A stretch of DNA of 35,468 nt, taken from NCBI GenBank assembly GCA_049999805.1, contig JBNGIO010006236.1:168164-203631 (forward strand). Reading direction: 5' to 3'. A program made the position numbers and the translations under genes. This DNA comes from Folioceros fuciformis (Eukaryota > Anthocerotophyta > Anthocerotopsida > Anthocerotales). The notes beneath the pieces are model-generated. The model ran no database searches, was not told the origin of the DNA, and worked only from the letters and a program-made list of their open reading frames with translations. Within the stretch, counting starts at the first letter, position 1. Every line of letters begins with the position of its first letter. Below are positions 9,385 to 20,495 of this stretch, piece by piece.

Positions 9385-12300
9385 ATGGCTAGCGGTGCTT
9401 CCTTTTTGGGGGAGGCTTCGTTCCCGAGTGCTTCTGTTACAGGAGGGGCCACTGCCCATGGACCCTTGCCTACTCGGTCGGGGAGTAGCAGGGGGCGGCG
9501 GGGGGGAAGGATTCATTCCGGGCCTCGTGCTGCGCACGACACGCAGGAGCAGGCTTGGGGCACTTCTGTGCAGCGGGTTGCGCTCTCGGGGTCTGGAAGG
9601 GGAGGTGGATGCGTGGGAGGAGGAGTATATGTGAGGCCGGGGCCGGGGGCTGGAGTGGCCACCGCTCTGCACCAGACCGAGCATTTGCAAGGAGGCCTCA
9701 GTGCCGAGTTTTGTGGGCGGAGATCGACCAGGCTTGTGTCCAAGTTCCACCATGGCCGCCAGAAGTTGTACCTGGGGAAGCATTCGTCGGAAGCAGATGC
9801 GGCCTTGCAGGAGGTTTTCAGCCTACCGTCTTCAGCTGGGACAGGGTCTTTGCTTAACAGGTGGTGTCACAAGCTTGTTGGGCTGGAGGACTTTCCTTAC
9901 ATGTTGCGGGAACTTGGCAATAAAGGGGAGTGGGAGAAGGCGCTGAAGAGTTTCGACTGGATGGTGTCGCAGCAAAGTATCAGGGGTGAGTGGAGCAAGT
10001 TGGCCAGTATTATGATCTCCACTCTTGGGAGGTTGGGTAAGGTGGATCTGGCTCAGAAGGTGTTTGATAAGGCTGTGGCAGCGGGATTCGGGAAGAACGT
10101 GTATGCCTTTTCTGCCCTTGTTAGTGCGTATGGTCGGAGTGGGAGGTGTAGGGAAGCGCTGGATGTGTTTCAGGCCATGAAGAAAGCTGGATGTCCTCCA
10201 AATTTGATCACGTATAACTCAATTATAGATGCCTGTGGGAAGGGTGGTGTGGATCTGAACAAGGCCCTCGAGATCTTTGATGAGATGCAGAGGGAGGGTG
10301 TCGAACCTGATCGCATCACCTTCAATTCTTTGATTGCTGTTTGCAGCCGAGGCAGTCTTTGGGAGGAGTCGCAAAGAGTCTTCGCTGAGATGCAACGACG
10401 AGGGATTGAACAGGATATTTTCACGTATAATACTTTGGTAGATGCCGTTTGCAAGGGTGGCCAGATGGACATCGCAGCCTCCATAGTAGCAACTATGCGG
10501 CAGAAGGGTATTATGCCGAATGTCGTGACCTACAGTACCATGATCGATGGGTATGGAAAAACTGGGTGTTTCGGCGAGGCCATTAGGGTGTATCATGAGA
10601 TGAAAGATGCTGGGATTCGTCCTGACAGAGTTTCGTATAACACGCTGCTAGATATCTATGCCAAGATGGGCATGTTTGAGGAAGCTCTTACTATTTGCGA
10701 GGAGATGGAGAGAGCGGGCTGGAAAACCGACGTTGTTACTTACAACGCTCTCATTGATGCTTACGGGAAGCAGGGCAAGTATATGGAGGCAGCCAATCTC
10801 TTTAGCAAAATGAAGGACGAAGGCCTCGTCCCAAATGTGCTGACATATTCAGCTTTGATTTATGCATTCTCTAAAGGAGGCCTTCACCGAGAGGCCAGGC
10901 AAGTGTTTGAAGAATTCAGAGATGCAGGGTTGAAGCCAGATGTTGTACTCTATAGTGCTTTGATAGACGTTTTCTGTAAAAGTGGTTTAGTAGAGGAAGC
11001 CGTGCAGTTGCTTGAGGAGATGATGGCCGAGGGCATACAGCCCAACATTGTGACTTATAATTCCTTGATCGATGCCTATGGGCGAAGGGGCCAGGTACGT
11101 GCTTGCTTGGAGCCTATTGGCTGATGTGGAGTCAGGATCTGGTTGATGCGAGCTTCCTGTTCTTTGTTTTAGTTTCTCCCTGAAATTTGATCTAGCAGTT
11201 ACATGCTTTTTCGGACAGCGTTTCGCGATCTGCCAGGCAAAACAGGCCTGTGACCGAATATGTCCGTGGCTTTGGGTCGTGCAGGTTGATCATGCTTTGA
11301 GCACAATGGAGAGGATGAGAGGTGTTGGCATCGTCCCAGATAGTCGGACGTACAATTCAGTCATTAATGCACTTGGCAATGATAGTCTTCAGACACCAGA
11401 GCAGGTGCGGGCTAGGAGTGTAGAATTTGACATTCCACCGGTCCCAAGACCCTTGGATTCACAAGGTGGCCAAGGGGACATCTTGGCAGCCGTTCGAGTT
11501 TTCCATGAGATGCAGGAGCTGGGTGTGAAACCAAACGTAGTGACTTTTTCAGCCATTCTCAACGCGTGCAGGTGAGTTCACATTACCCTTTTGCTACGTG
11601 GTGGGTGCAACATGGTGGTAGCTGCAGACTCATCTGTCTTGTGTGACGTATTTGCTTCTCCACTCCCTGTCCCTGCGTGCAGCCGGTGCGCATCATTTGA
11701 AGAGGCATCCCTCTTGCTCGAAGAAATGCGCCTCTTTGACAGCCGTGTCTATGGAGTAGCTCACGGCTTGTTGATGGGACTGCGGGAGCAGGTTTGGCAA
11801 GAAGCCGAGGCCTTGTTTGATCAGATGTTCTTCATGGATCTTGCTACTGCCGGAGCGTTCTACAACGCCCTGACAGACGTCCTGTGGCATTTCGGTCAGG
11901 TAGTGGTTCGGTCTTCGCAGTTGTGCACTCCTCGCCACCGCCGCTAACCTTTCTTCCATAGTTGCTCACTCCCTCACCTGTGTCATGCAGAGAGAGGGAG
12001 CCCAGAAAGTAGTGATAGCAGCAAAACGACGCCAGGTGTGGGCCAATGCATGGTGGAGGTCCGAGCAGCAATTTTGTCTAGATTTGCATCTGATGTCTGT
12101 GGGAGCAGCTCAAGCCATGCTTCACGTCTGGCTCCTGCACATCCGAGGTCTGTTGTTTGAGGGGCATGAGCTACCGAGATTGTTGAGGTACGTCATGAGA
12201 ACTCTGTAATGTCCAGCTTGTTGAGCTGGATGTCCGACCGACTGACACCATCATGACAACTGGCATGGCAGCATTCTTACAGGGTGGGGTAAGCACAGCA

Positions 12301-12542
12301 AAGTAGCGGGTGACAGTTCGGTGAAGCGAGCTGTTGAGGCTCATCTGGTAGACATCGGAGCGCCGTTCCACGTCGCCAGACACAACGAAGGCAGGCTAGT
12401 TTCCGCAGGCCATGTGGTAGGAGCCTGGCTTCGCGAAGGCCGGACTGAGCAATTTTTGCGCCTGCGAGACCAGGTGTGCATAATCAACAACAGGAGGGAC
12501 TCCGTGACCGATCCTCGGCTTCTATTGGCTACTACCAGGTGA
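9385..12542 (+). CDS. GUN1: GUN1: plastid P-class PPR-SMR protein, 5 exons
   Basis: GENOMES UNCOUPLED 1 is a plastid PPR-SMR protein linked to plastid-to-nucleus signalling and plastid protein homeostasis in Arabidopsis. Exons: 9385-11094, 11285-11571, 11683-11899, 11991-12187, 12272-12542 (2682 nt, 893 aa, close to the Arabidopsis length of 918). After a low-complexity N-terminus of about 170 residues comes [12 protein letters not shown], then [66 protein letters not shown] and further P motifs of about 35 residues, matching GUN1 repeat by repeat. The C-terminal part is diagnostic: [42 protein letters not shown], then the SMR domain with LDLH at residues 768-771 and TGWGKHS at 807-813. The open frame could begin two bases earlier at a GTG, but ATG 9385 is the first proper start. 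All introns are GT-AG, 84-190 nt. Confidence 0.95.
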
Positions 12543-13843
12543 ACGAGTAGGGAACGACGGGGCCACACGCCTTTCTCGAACTCTCACCCCCCGACTTGCT
12601 GTATATATAAATATCTCTCTTAAATTTTGTGTGCGGCATCTGGAAAGTTGTGTAACACAGGATCTCCCTACTTTCTCCTCGGGGTATCTCTTCTCTTCAA
12701 GTGTATATCTGGATGAGCAATTTGCCAGCCTTCACCAAGTTTAGATTTTGAAGTAGATCAGCGAGAGGAACCCGTCTTGGATTGAGGAAGAACATCATGT
12801 ATTGTTGGTTTTAATCGTCATAGGCAAGCCCTTTACTGCCACGTCCTTTTCGAAAAGGAGAAAACGTCTATTTTTTCTGGTACACTAGTTGAATGAGTGA
12901 CAATCTCGGCTCTGACATCACTCAACCTCTAACTTAGGGTTCATAACAAAAGAATTAGGGCTGCAAATGAGAAAGGGGAAGGAAGGTCTAGTCTTGCAGA
13001 CACATGCAAGGTGAGGAGGTATGAAAACCATTCACTTTCAACATTAAGTGAAAGTTAATAACACTTTAGTCTGGTTGAGACGAATTTGAAGGCAAAGGGT
13101 ACAAATTCAAATTATTTTCCTCACGTTTAAGAAGTAAATTTTAAACCAAGGCAAAGTGAGGAAAAATGAGAATCTTAGATCCAAAAATGAGATCAGGTTC
13201 ATAATTGGAGTCTTTAATTGGATTTGTGATGGCCACATGATTTTTTGGTTTTTGAGAACATGATTGTCGTAAACAGCATCATATTTCCTCGCCATCAACA
13301 ACATGGCGCCTCATATAGCATTATGTGCAGTAATGCACTTCTAAAGCTGGCTGGCTGAAATTATTTTTTGGATACATAGGGATTTCGCGTTCCAAATGTA
13401 CATGGTATAGCCTACGGTCCCTCGACCTCCAGTGGTTAAAGCTGAGCGCATACTCAAGGAAACATCATCCAGCAAATACACCTGTCACGCAAGACATCTA
13501 CCCGGAGTAAGCAAGTACAGTATTTGAAAGCTTGGACACATCATATCAGAGCCTTGCCACATCAACCTGGGATTTATTATTGCAAATACCTCATTAGTCA
13601 TGGCATGGTTCGAAAATTAGCATTAAGTCTGCAGCATATTCTCCACAGCCACTAACATCATATCCTGCCAGTGAAGCGGTCGGGTTTTTCTGGCGGATTC
13701 CTGTTGCAGATTCCAGCATTGAAGTACATACAAGGTAAGCTTGTACAGTTTACAAAGCTGTGAGTTCACGAAGCAAAAAAGCCAAAGCCCCTAGCAGATG
13801 CAACTGAGCAAGTATCACTCGCCATGTAAAACTTTCAAAACAC
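12543..13843. other. Intergenic region between convergent GUN1 and PTPA
   Basis: These 1.3 kb hold the two 3' flanks. The sequence is AT-rich, especially about 13020-13300. A TATATATAAATAT string at about 12601 is 60 nt after the GUN1 stop and more likely a 3' end element than a promoter. I see no gene. Confidence 0.5.
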
Positions 13844-15226
13844 CTACCAAGGAATGAGGGAACCGAAGAGGAAGTGTTGCATGATGGGGACTTTTTCAAG
13901 AACTTCTGCCTTGTACATTTTCAGCATTCCACTGTTCACCTTGCTCCATGTAGGAACCCCGCTGACATCGTCAATCATCGGAGAGTGCTCAGCGAGATGC
14001 CCCTTCTTAACAGACTTCACAAACTGGACGCAACCAAGGTATAGATATTCCTTGGAAAAGTTTTCAAGAATGTCGGGGTTGTGAATCGACTTAGGCTTCA
14101 TGTACTTGTGATCAATCAGCTGCGAAGATCCGAATACGAAGGGAAGAAAATGATAATCATCCAACCCCCACACTCCGTGCGAGCCTGCAGGCTCCAGCCA
14201 GTATGTTGTCTGCATCTTTCTCATCAGATTCAAGTACGATACCATCACTCTGGAAACAACTGCCTGGAAATCATCAGGTTGGAGCAGCCCGAGCCTGGCC
14301 AGACAGAGCAACCAAGCAGCAAAATTTGCCTCATGACCTGTCCCGTAGTCAATCCTAGTGGCATTCCCAAAGCTGTCAGCAAAGTAGGGGAATATCTCTC
14401 CCACAGCAGCGCGGAGAGACACTGGCAGGATAGACAGCATCAGCTGTGGACCTTGCGCGTCCAACCTAGCATGCCATTCCCTATATGCTGGATTGCCGTA
14501 CCTCACAGGTTGCTGCCTAGGGGGAATCTCATCCACCCACTCGTTCATCACCGACAACACCTTCAGTATGACATTCAGCGTGCGAGACTCCTTGCAGAAA
14601 TCCGAGAGCTTATGACCCTTCATGGACTCGCTGAGCGCTACGATGAATCCTAAAAACGTCTTGCCAGCTTCAGACTGGTGAAAAAGCTCAATGTCCTGCA
14701 TTGATGTGATCCGTTTCCTGGGAGTCTGGAAGGAGTAGGGAGGCTGCACCACCGGCACTTGCCGAGCCTGCGGCACCGGACTGAGAGCCGCCAACGACAT
14801 CCCAGGATGTCCAGGCACAGGAGGAGGCCGCATTGGCCTGACGTTGATGCTCGGCCATGACACCGTGCCTCCCTGCGACCCGTAACCGAACGATGCTGCT
14901 GGCCCGTAGAATTGCCCCGGGCCGCCTGTACTGACATTGGATTCCGGCGAAACCGAGTTCGAGTTCGGATCCGGAGGCTCCTTGAAAACCACAGAACTCG
15001 GCTCGGCAGGAGGTTTGAAACCTTCATCTTCCACCAATTGCCGCTGCTCCCCATCGTCTCCCACCTGAGCTTGCTCCCCGCCGGAGTCGGATCGTGCAGG
15101 AGGGCCCGGCGCAGCAGACGGAGAGGCCGGGGATGCAGCATCGCTAATGCCGGGACTGTCCATGGCCACCTCAGAGCAAACCACTTCAGCCCCTTCAGGT
15201 TTTAGGATGCAAACACCTTGCAGCAA
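13844..15226 (-). CDS. PTPA: PP2A activator PTPA (phosphotyrosyl phosphatase activator), intron-free
   Basis: PTPA is an ATP-dependent chaperone that activates the catalytic subunit of protein phosphatase 2A and has been described as a prolyl isomerase. The 460-aa frame has a Pro/Ser/Glu-rich, probably disordered N-terminal third. The PTPA domain follows: FLGFIVALSESMKGHKLSD, VLKVLSVMNEWVDEIPP, RIDYGTGHEANFAAWLLCL (the conserved nucleotide-site segment), GVWGLDDYHFLPFVFGSSQL, KPKSIHNPD and the C-terminal FLFGSLIPW. A start at 15163 (MDSPGISD) is an alternative to 15226. Its start lies only 235 bp from the stop of the same-strand transporter gene, so its promoter must be short or overlap that gene's 3' end. 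It has no intron, unlike its multi-exon neighbours, which may reflect intron loss or retroposition. Confidence 0.94.
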   Translation of the reverse strand: MLQGVCILKPEGAEVVCSEVAMDSPGISDAASPASPSAAPGPPARSDSGGEQAQVGDDGEQRQLVEDEGFKPPAEPSSVVFKEPPDPNSNSVSPESNVSTGGPGQFYGPAASFGYGSQGGTVSWPSINVRPMRPPPVPGHPGMSLAALSPVPQARQVPVVQPPYSFQTPRKRITSMQDIELFHQSEAGKTFLGFIVALSESMKGHKLSDFCKESRTLNVILKVLSVMNEWVDEIPPRQQPVRYGNPAYREWHARLDAQGPQLMLSILPVSLRAAVGEIFPYFADSFGNATRIDYGTGHEANFAAWLLCLARLGLLQPDDFQAVVSRVMVSYLNLMRKMQTTYWLEPAGSHGVWGLDDYHFLPFVFGSSQLIDHKYMKPKSIHNPDILENFSKEYLYLGCVQFVKSVKKGHLAEHSPMIDDVSGVPTWSKVNSGMLKMYKAEVLEKVPIMQHFLFGSLIPW

Positions 15227-15461
15227 TTTCTTTCCTTGCTTGAAACGGAAGCAGGCGAGGTACTCAAAGGAATCAACAGGACGTCCAATTCAGAATGCAT
15301 CACCTCGGATTCTGTATATTCTGCATCAAAGAATTCTAGGGTTTACAGACAGTACAGTCCTTGGCACAGGACTTGTGTTATACAATACTCTATGTCTAGG
15401 TGTCATGGCCGAACCCAAATGTAGTTGGTCCAGAAAGAACGGTCCGTCTGCTCGCGGCTTG

Positions 15462-18400
15462 TCATGTACCCGCTGCAAGTCGGACTGTCACATCAGTGTC
15501 CAGAAGAGCAGGAGACTCTGTGCTATCTTGCGTGCTCCCACCACCACCCGCACCAAGGACACTGTGCTCCACGCCATAGAACACATAGATGAAGACACCA
15601 ATCACCAGCCAGATTGATACTCTGATCCAAGTCGATACTCTGCATGCGGAAAGAACACGTCAAGTGGGAAGGAGAACACTCCAGCTGGAAGTCTCTCAAA
15701 TGTGAGGTACTTGAAAGATTACCCGAGATTCACAAGGAGATAGACGTTGATCAGAATGCTGGCGATTGGCAGCCCAGGCACAAAAGGACAGATGAAACCT
15801 GGAGGAAATGGGGTAACCATCAGCCCTGTTTGCTTCGGCCCAATAGCGAGTAAAGAAAATGAACTCCTGCACTACCTCCTGTTTGCCCAAAGCTGTGACG
15901 TTCTTCATCTTGATCGATCAGAAACAACACTATGGTGCCGGCTACAAAGACTGGAAGCCCAACCAATCCCAGGGTCCACCTAATCCAGCTGCACAAAAGC
16001 GGAGAAGGTCAGGACTTCGACCCCACAAGCTTGTACAGATGATTCACGTGTTGGCTTTAAACCTACGAGCTTGAGGGGATGAAACAACTACTGGTGAAGA
16101 AGGCACCTTGCCAATTTATCGGCGGATGTTGCTAGGCTGATACAGATGACTCCAGCAGAGACGGACGCAATTGCGATGGAAGCAGCTATTCTTCTCCTTG
16201 CCTCTTTCGAATTATCTGGTCGTCAAACAGAGTTGAGGAGAGTTTCAGGAATGCCAGATGACAAGTTCTGAATGAAGTCCATTTACCTGACGTCTCGTTC
16301 TCTGGGACCAGCAAAAGGTTCGTCTGCTTCGTGTCTTCCAGGGAGGCATGTTCGTCAATGTCTTCATCTGACGCTATAGCATCTTCAACTGAAAGGTCAC
16401 TACTGCTACTGGATACATCGCCCGTGTCCTTGCCAGGTAAGCTCTGCATTGAAGCCTCAGAGAAGAGAGACATGACGGGCGAAAAGTACCCTGTTGTTCC
16501 AAAGAACGGGAATGTAAAAATTGCTTCCGATTTATTTCCTACAGACCGGGGAGACAGTAATGCTGCACTTGGGGAGGCGGGCACGACTGGTGCAGGGACC
16601 CCAGATGGAGTAGGAATATCATCAATAGGTGGAACGTATCGTAAGATCAGAATAGCTACACCCACAACAGTAAACGCCAGAAGTGTTCCAACGCTGACCT
16701 GCAGTCACGGAGTAGGACGAAGACCAGGTTCACAAGATAAGGGAGACAGCTGAAAGAGTCATCAAAGAGTGCCCACAACAGTCTCCGAGTCTGAAGAGAA
16801 CGGTAGATCCCATACCATGCCAGATAACTCATCCACCTCCATGAACACCGCCATAAGGAGCGCTACTATGCCAGATAAAATGGTACCATTCACAGGCACC
16901 CGTGTTCTGTTGTTGATAGTGCTGAGGAACGGAGGTAGCAACCCGTCACGCGACATTGCCATTAGGATTCTGGGCTGTCATAACAGTTGGCAACCAGTTA
17001 TAGGAAGCGAAGCAATGCAATCTCAGGGAAACATAGAAAAGCTGTACGGTACACCAACCTGGGGAAGCAAAGAGCCCATAAGAGTAGTACAAAGGGCAGC
17101 CATTGCACCACCTGACACGACAAACCTGAAGAAACAACAAGTACGCGAAATGGTCAAGATAAGCTCCACAGCACCAGGTAGTGACGTGTATTCAGGACGA
17201 GCCCGTGTTTTTAGAGGCAGCAAGAAACCTACGTAGCCCATGGCATGCCGTTATCTGCGAACGCACTAGATATTGGTGTATCTGGATCCATCAGTTTGTA
17301 GGGAACAAGACCTACAATCACGGCCGACACCATCATGTACAAGCTGGCACAGATGAATAGGGCCAAACCAATCCCGAGTGGCAGATCCCGCTGAGGATGT
17401 TTCACCTACAATGAAAAAGAAAAGGCTGGGTTGTGTTCGTCAAACCAGTTGGTGAGCAAGAGATCCAGCATTGCAGTCACTTGCTCAATTTTTTTGCTGC
17501 TGAACATGTTCTAGTGCAGGGAACCAGGAAGCCACAAAGCGTCAAACACCATCCGGAGTAGTTACCTCCTCAGCGGTGCTGGCCACAGTATCAAACCCAA
17601 TAAATGCGAAGAACAAGGTAGCTGCCCCTCCGAGTGTTCCATTCAGCCCGAAGGGGAAATAACTACAAAATAATGTTCGGATGAGAATGGCATCACTTGA
17701 ATACTGAGAAACGAAGAAACGTAGAATAACAACCACTTTGATGTTCACCTGTCCACCTGCTCATAGCCTGGCCAACCGTTGCGGAAACCAGCCCATGCTC
17801 CGACAATTATCACAAACAGAAGGACACAGACATTCCCTGCCACCATGACCGAGGCGAAATTTGCACTCTGCAACATATTGGCAACATTACAAGCGATTAC
17901 ATCATTAAGATAGTATTATACCATGCTGCCTCCTTCTGCATGAACCTGGGGCAAAACATGCTAGAGCAGAATCTGTGAGACGAAAGGCAATGGTTTGCAC
18001 CTCCCTAATCCCGATGCAGAGCAGGACAGTGACCACACTCACAATGACACCCGCGAGTGGGTCCGCTACTACATCTATCCCGGGAATTTCCCTCCTCATA
18101 AATATTGCTGGCAGTTTATCTGCACCTCCGAAAAATGTCGCCTAGCCACAACAGGGATCAGTGCACAACTCCAAGCACGTAACAAGTTTCCTTGGGAAGG
18201 CAAGTGCATTAAGTTTGTGAGAATTACACACCAGATTCGGAGACACGCCACGAGCAACAGCAGATCCACCGACAGTGTACTCCAGTACAAGGCCCCACCC
18301 GATTATCCAGGCAACCCTGCAAATCAGGAGCTGGGCTTGAACATTCCATGAAGCAGGATCAGATACTGGGGCCATAAGGACCGGACAAGGCTTACCCCTC

Positions 18401-18838
18401 CCCGACACATGTGTAGGCATAGTGGTACGCACTGCCAGCCGATGGGCATCGACTAGCCAGCTCGGCATAGCAGAAAGCTGACAGAGCCGCAGCTATACCA
18501 GCGATGAGAAATGAGAGAGAGAGTGAGGGACCAGTGCGTTCGCGAGAAACTGTTCCTATAAGCACATACACACCAGCTCCAATCGTAGTGCCAATACCTA
18601 GGGGCAACGCCAATGATCCTGTGAGCCAACATCGCATCCACACCAGCAATGCCACTACGACAATCTCCACAGAAGTTCCACGTTGCTCACCAATGGGAAT
18701 CAACTGGGCGACTGTAAGATGCTTAGCCAGCTGGTGACCTGATCGACGAGGAGCAGAAACATGCTTCCGCCTTGTAAGCGTTTCCACTGACAGCGTACCA
18801 AAATTTCTCGCAGCGCGACCCACAACAGTTGTACCCAT
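15462..18838 (-). CDS. CAT: Cationic amino acid transporter, tonoplast CAT2/CAT4 type, 14 exons
   Basis: This APC-superfamily transporter should move basic amino acids across the vacuolar membrane. Exons (minus): 18691-18838, 18396-18597, 18232-18316, 18001-18141, 17749-17867, 17566-17662, 17233-17405, 17059-17125, 16816-16974, 16287-16698, 16107-16215, 15876-15988, 15723-15825, 15462-15639 (2106 nt, 701 aa). Landmarks: [133 protein letters not shown], and [18 protein letters not shown] near the C-terminus. A Ser/Asp/Glu-rich cytosolic loop lies in the 412-nt exon. The tail has ESPALLDTD, an acidic dileucine of the form [DE]xxxL[LI], typical of adaptor-dependent sorting to the tonoplast. The frame stays open upstream of ATG 18838 into the N gap, so a longer N-terminus cannot be excluded. 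Confidence 0.94.
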
Positions 18839-18855
18839 GGCCTGAGGAACTTTGG

Positions 18856-18955
18856 NNNNNNNNNNNNNNNNNNNNNNNNNNNNNNNNNNNNNNNNNNNNN
18901 NNNNNNNNNNNNNNNNNNNNNNNNNNNNNNNNNNNNNNNNNNNNNNNNNNNNNNN
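18856..18955. other. Assembly gap of exactly 100 N
   Basis: Exactly 100 N symbols begin 17 bases upstream of the transporter start codon. A round number is usually a placeholder for a gap of unknown size, so the transporter promoter or 5' leader may be missing or longer than shown. Confidence 0.98.
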
Positions 18956-19673
18956 CTCAACGTGCCAGCCTCCGCTTTCCTCTGGGCACCTTTACGCAAA
19001 CGATCTTAGCTGGTCGTTGGACAGGAATCCAAGGCGGCACGCAGTGGGAAACCGATCACACCTGCCGTGATCAACTTGGCCACTTCACCGATAACACGAA
19101 CACCTACCACCCAAGCACGTACGTCTTTCCGAAAAGCCGGACAATGAAAGCCGCAGAGTCAAGGCACGGTGTCACTCAGGTTGTTGCACACTCCAATTTT
19201 GCGTGTAGAGGCCCACACGACACAATGATCAACAAGCGCTAGATGTAGCGTCCACAGCCATCGAGCACGCAAGAATCGATGGCTCCACACAATGTCATTT
19301 TTGTCCGGAGTGACAGTCAGAACCGATCGCAGTTTAGATCCAGAAATCCGACTGTTTAAGTCTCTGCCGATTCCTTAGAGCTTGACTAGACTGCTTATAC
19401 TTTCGTGGCCGCTGTACCGAACAATGGCTCATACGTCACGGACACCGTTTTGCATTGGCTGGCCGTGATTGAAGCATATTCCATTAAACACCGGCCTTGA
19501 GTGTGGCTCTCGATACCTGTCACTGTGGCATACGACGTGGGACATAACTTGCGCAACAGGATTCCAACTGAGCCTCATTTGTTGCTCAGAAAATTTAGTA
19601 CATCGAGGTGCGGCACTGTGCTTCCTGTAGTGGAACGACCTACACAAGGAGTAAAATAGTCACGAGGTTTGTC
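18956..19673. other. Intergenic region, transporter 5' side to uL29c 3' side
   Basis: About 0.7 kb between two same-strand genes. It should include the transporter promoter and the 3' flank of the uL29c gene. No gene or clear element was recognised. Confidence 0.5.
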
Positions 19674-20495
19674 TCAGGGAGACTTGGCCTCCATCTCCTT
19701 GAGCTTAGCTTCGTACGAGGGAGGAGCTCTGTAGACGATGCTCCGCTGCCATGCCCTATCGATCTTCCTGGACTGACGCTTATTGATACCCTGTTCAAGC
19801 TCCCTCTCTCTCCTAACCGTCAGCATGCGGGCAATCTGTAAGGCATCGGAAGTCATTGATGAGTCAGGTGGGAAAGGACCGGTCACGCACAGGGCTGAGC
19901 TAAGAGCACAAACCTAATTACCCCCAGACCCCTTCCCTTGCCCGCTGAGCGACACAACACCAAACCATCCACTTACTCTCTTGCGGATCCGCCTGAAGTC
20001 GCTGGTTTTAAGCTCCTGCCTAGTAGCCTGCATTGCTCGGAGAATGAAAAGTTCACCCTTCAGATCTTGCACGTTGGCTTTGATTTCCTCATCGGTGAGC
20101 TGCCTCAGCTCCTTGAGCTCTTCCTCTCTCTTGGCCGCCTTCACGGCGGTGGTGACTGCTGCTGCCGCCCTCGGGGTGGAGACTTGGCGTTGCAGCTGGC
20201 AATTGCCGAACAGCGTTCTACGGGGAGCTGCCAATCTCACAGCGCCCGGATGAGCTTCAAGCTTCACCCGTCCTTGATTACTGGCGGAGACATTTACAAA
20301 ATGCCGGTCAGCTCAGGCCAAGAAGACAAAGTAGCAGCAGCCACGGATTCAACCGCGCAATCCACTCGCCGAATCCAATGCCAGTGCACATTCCATGCCA
20401 CTTGCGCTTCCGTCGCTGAAAAGTAACAAACTGTTCATGCACCTCAAGGAGACTCCCACGCAAGGCCGTGCTTGCGCCGCCGCTGCCAGCGCCAT
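19674..20495 (-). CDS. RPL29: Plastid large-subunit ribosomal protein uL29c, 3 exons
   Basis: This nucleus-encoded protein of the chloroplast 50S subunit sits by the peptide exit tunnel. Exons (minus): 20443-20495, 19977-20280, 19674-19835 (519 nt, 172 aa). Exon 1 is only 53 nt and encodes the start of a transit peptide (MALAAAAQARPCVGVSL). The splice at 20443 has AG/gtgcat and rejoins in frame at 20280. This replaces a start at a GTG codon inside exon 2, which has an in-frame stop and no ATG upstream of it. The mature part shows the uL29 helix pair: KELRQLTDEEIKANVQDLKG, ELFILRAMQATRQELKTSDF, RRIRKRIARMLTVRRERE, followed by the plant plastid extension NKRQSRKIDRAWQRSIVYR ending in EAKSP. It is divergent from the DYW PPR gene to its right, 1.65 kb away. 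Confidence 0.92.

Noticed and set aside
12601-12614. TATATATAAATAT as a promoter
   Set aside because: It lies 60 nt after the GUN1 stop, and no plus-strand gene follows.
18700-18999. Open frame on - running through the N gap
   Set aside because: It exists only because the Ns are read as open; the visible part is an out-of-frame shadow of transporter exon 1.
20200-20267. Start of uL29c at a GTG codon at 20267
   Set aside because: No ATG upstream in that frame before a stop; splicing from a 53-nt first exon with ATG at 20495 restores a normal transit peptide.
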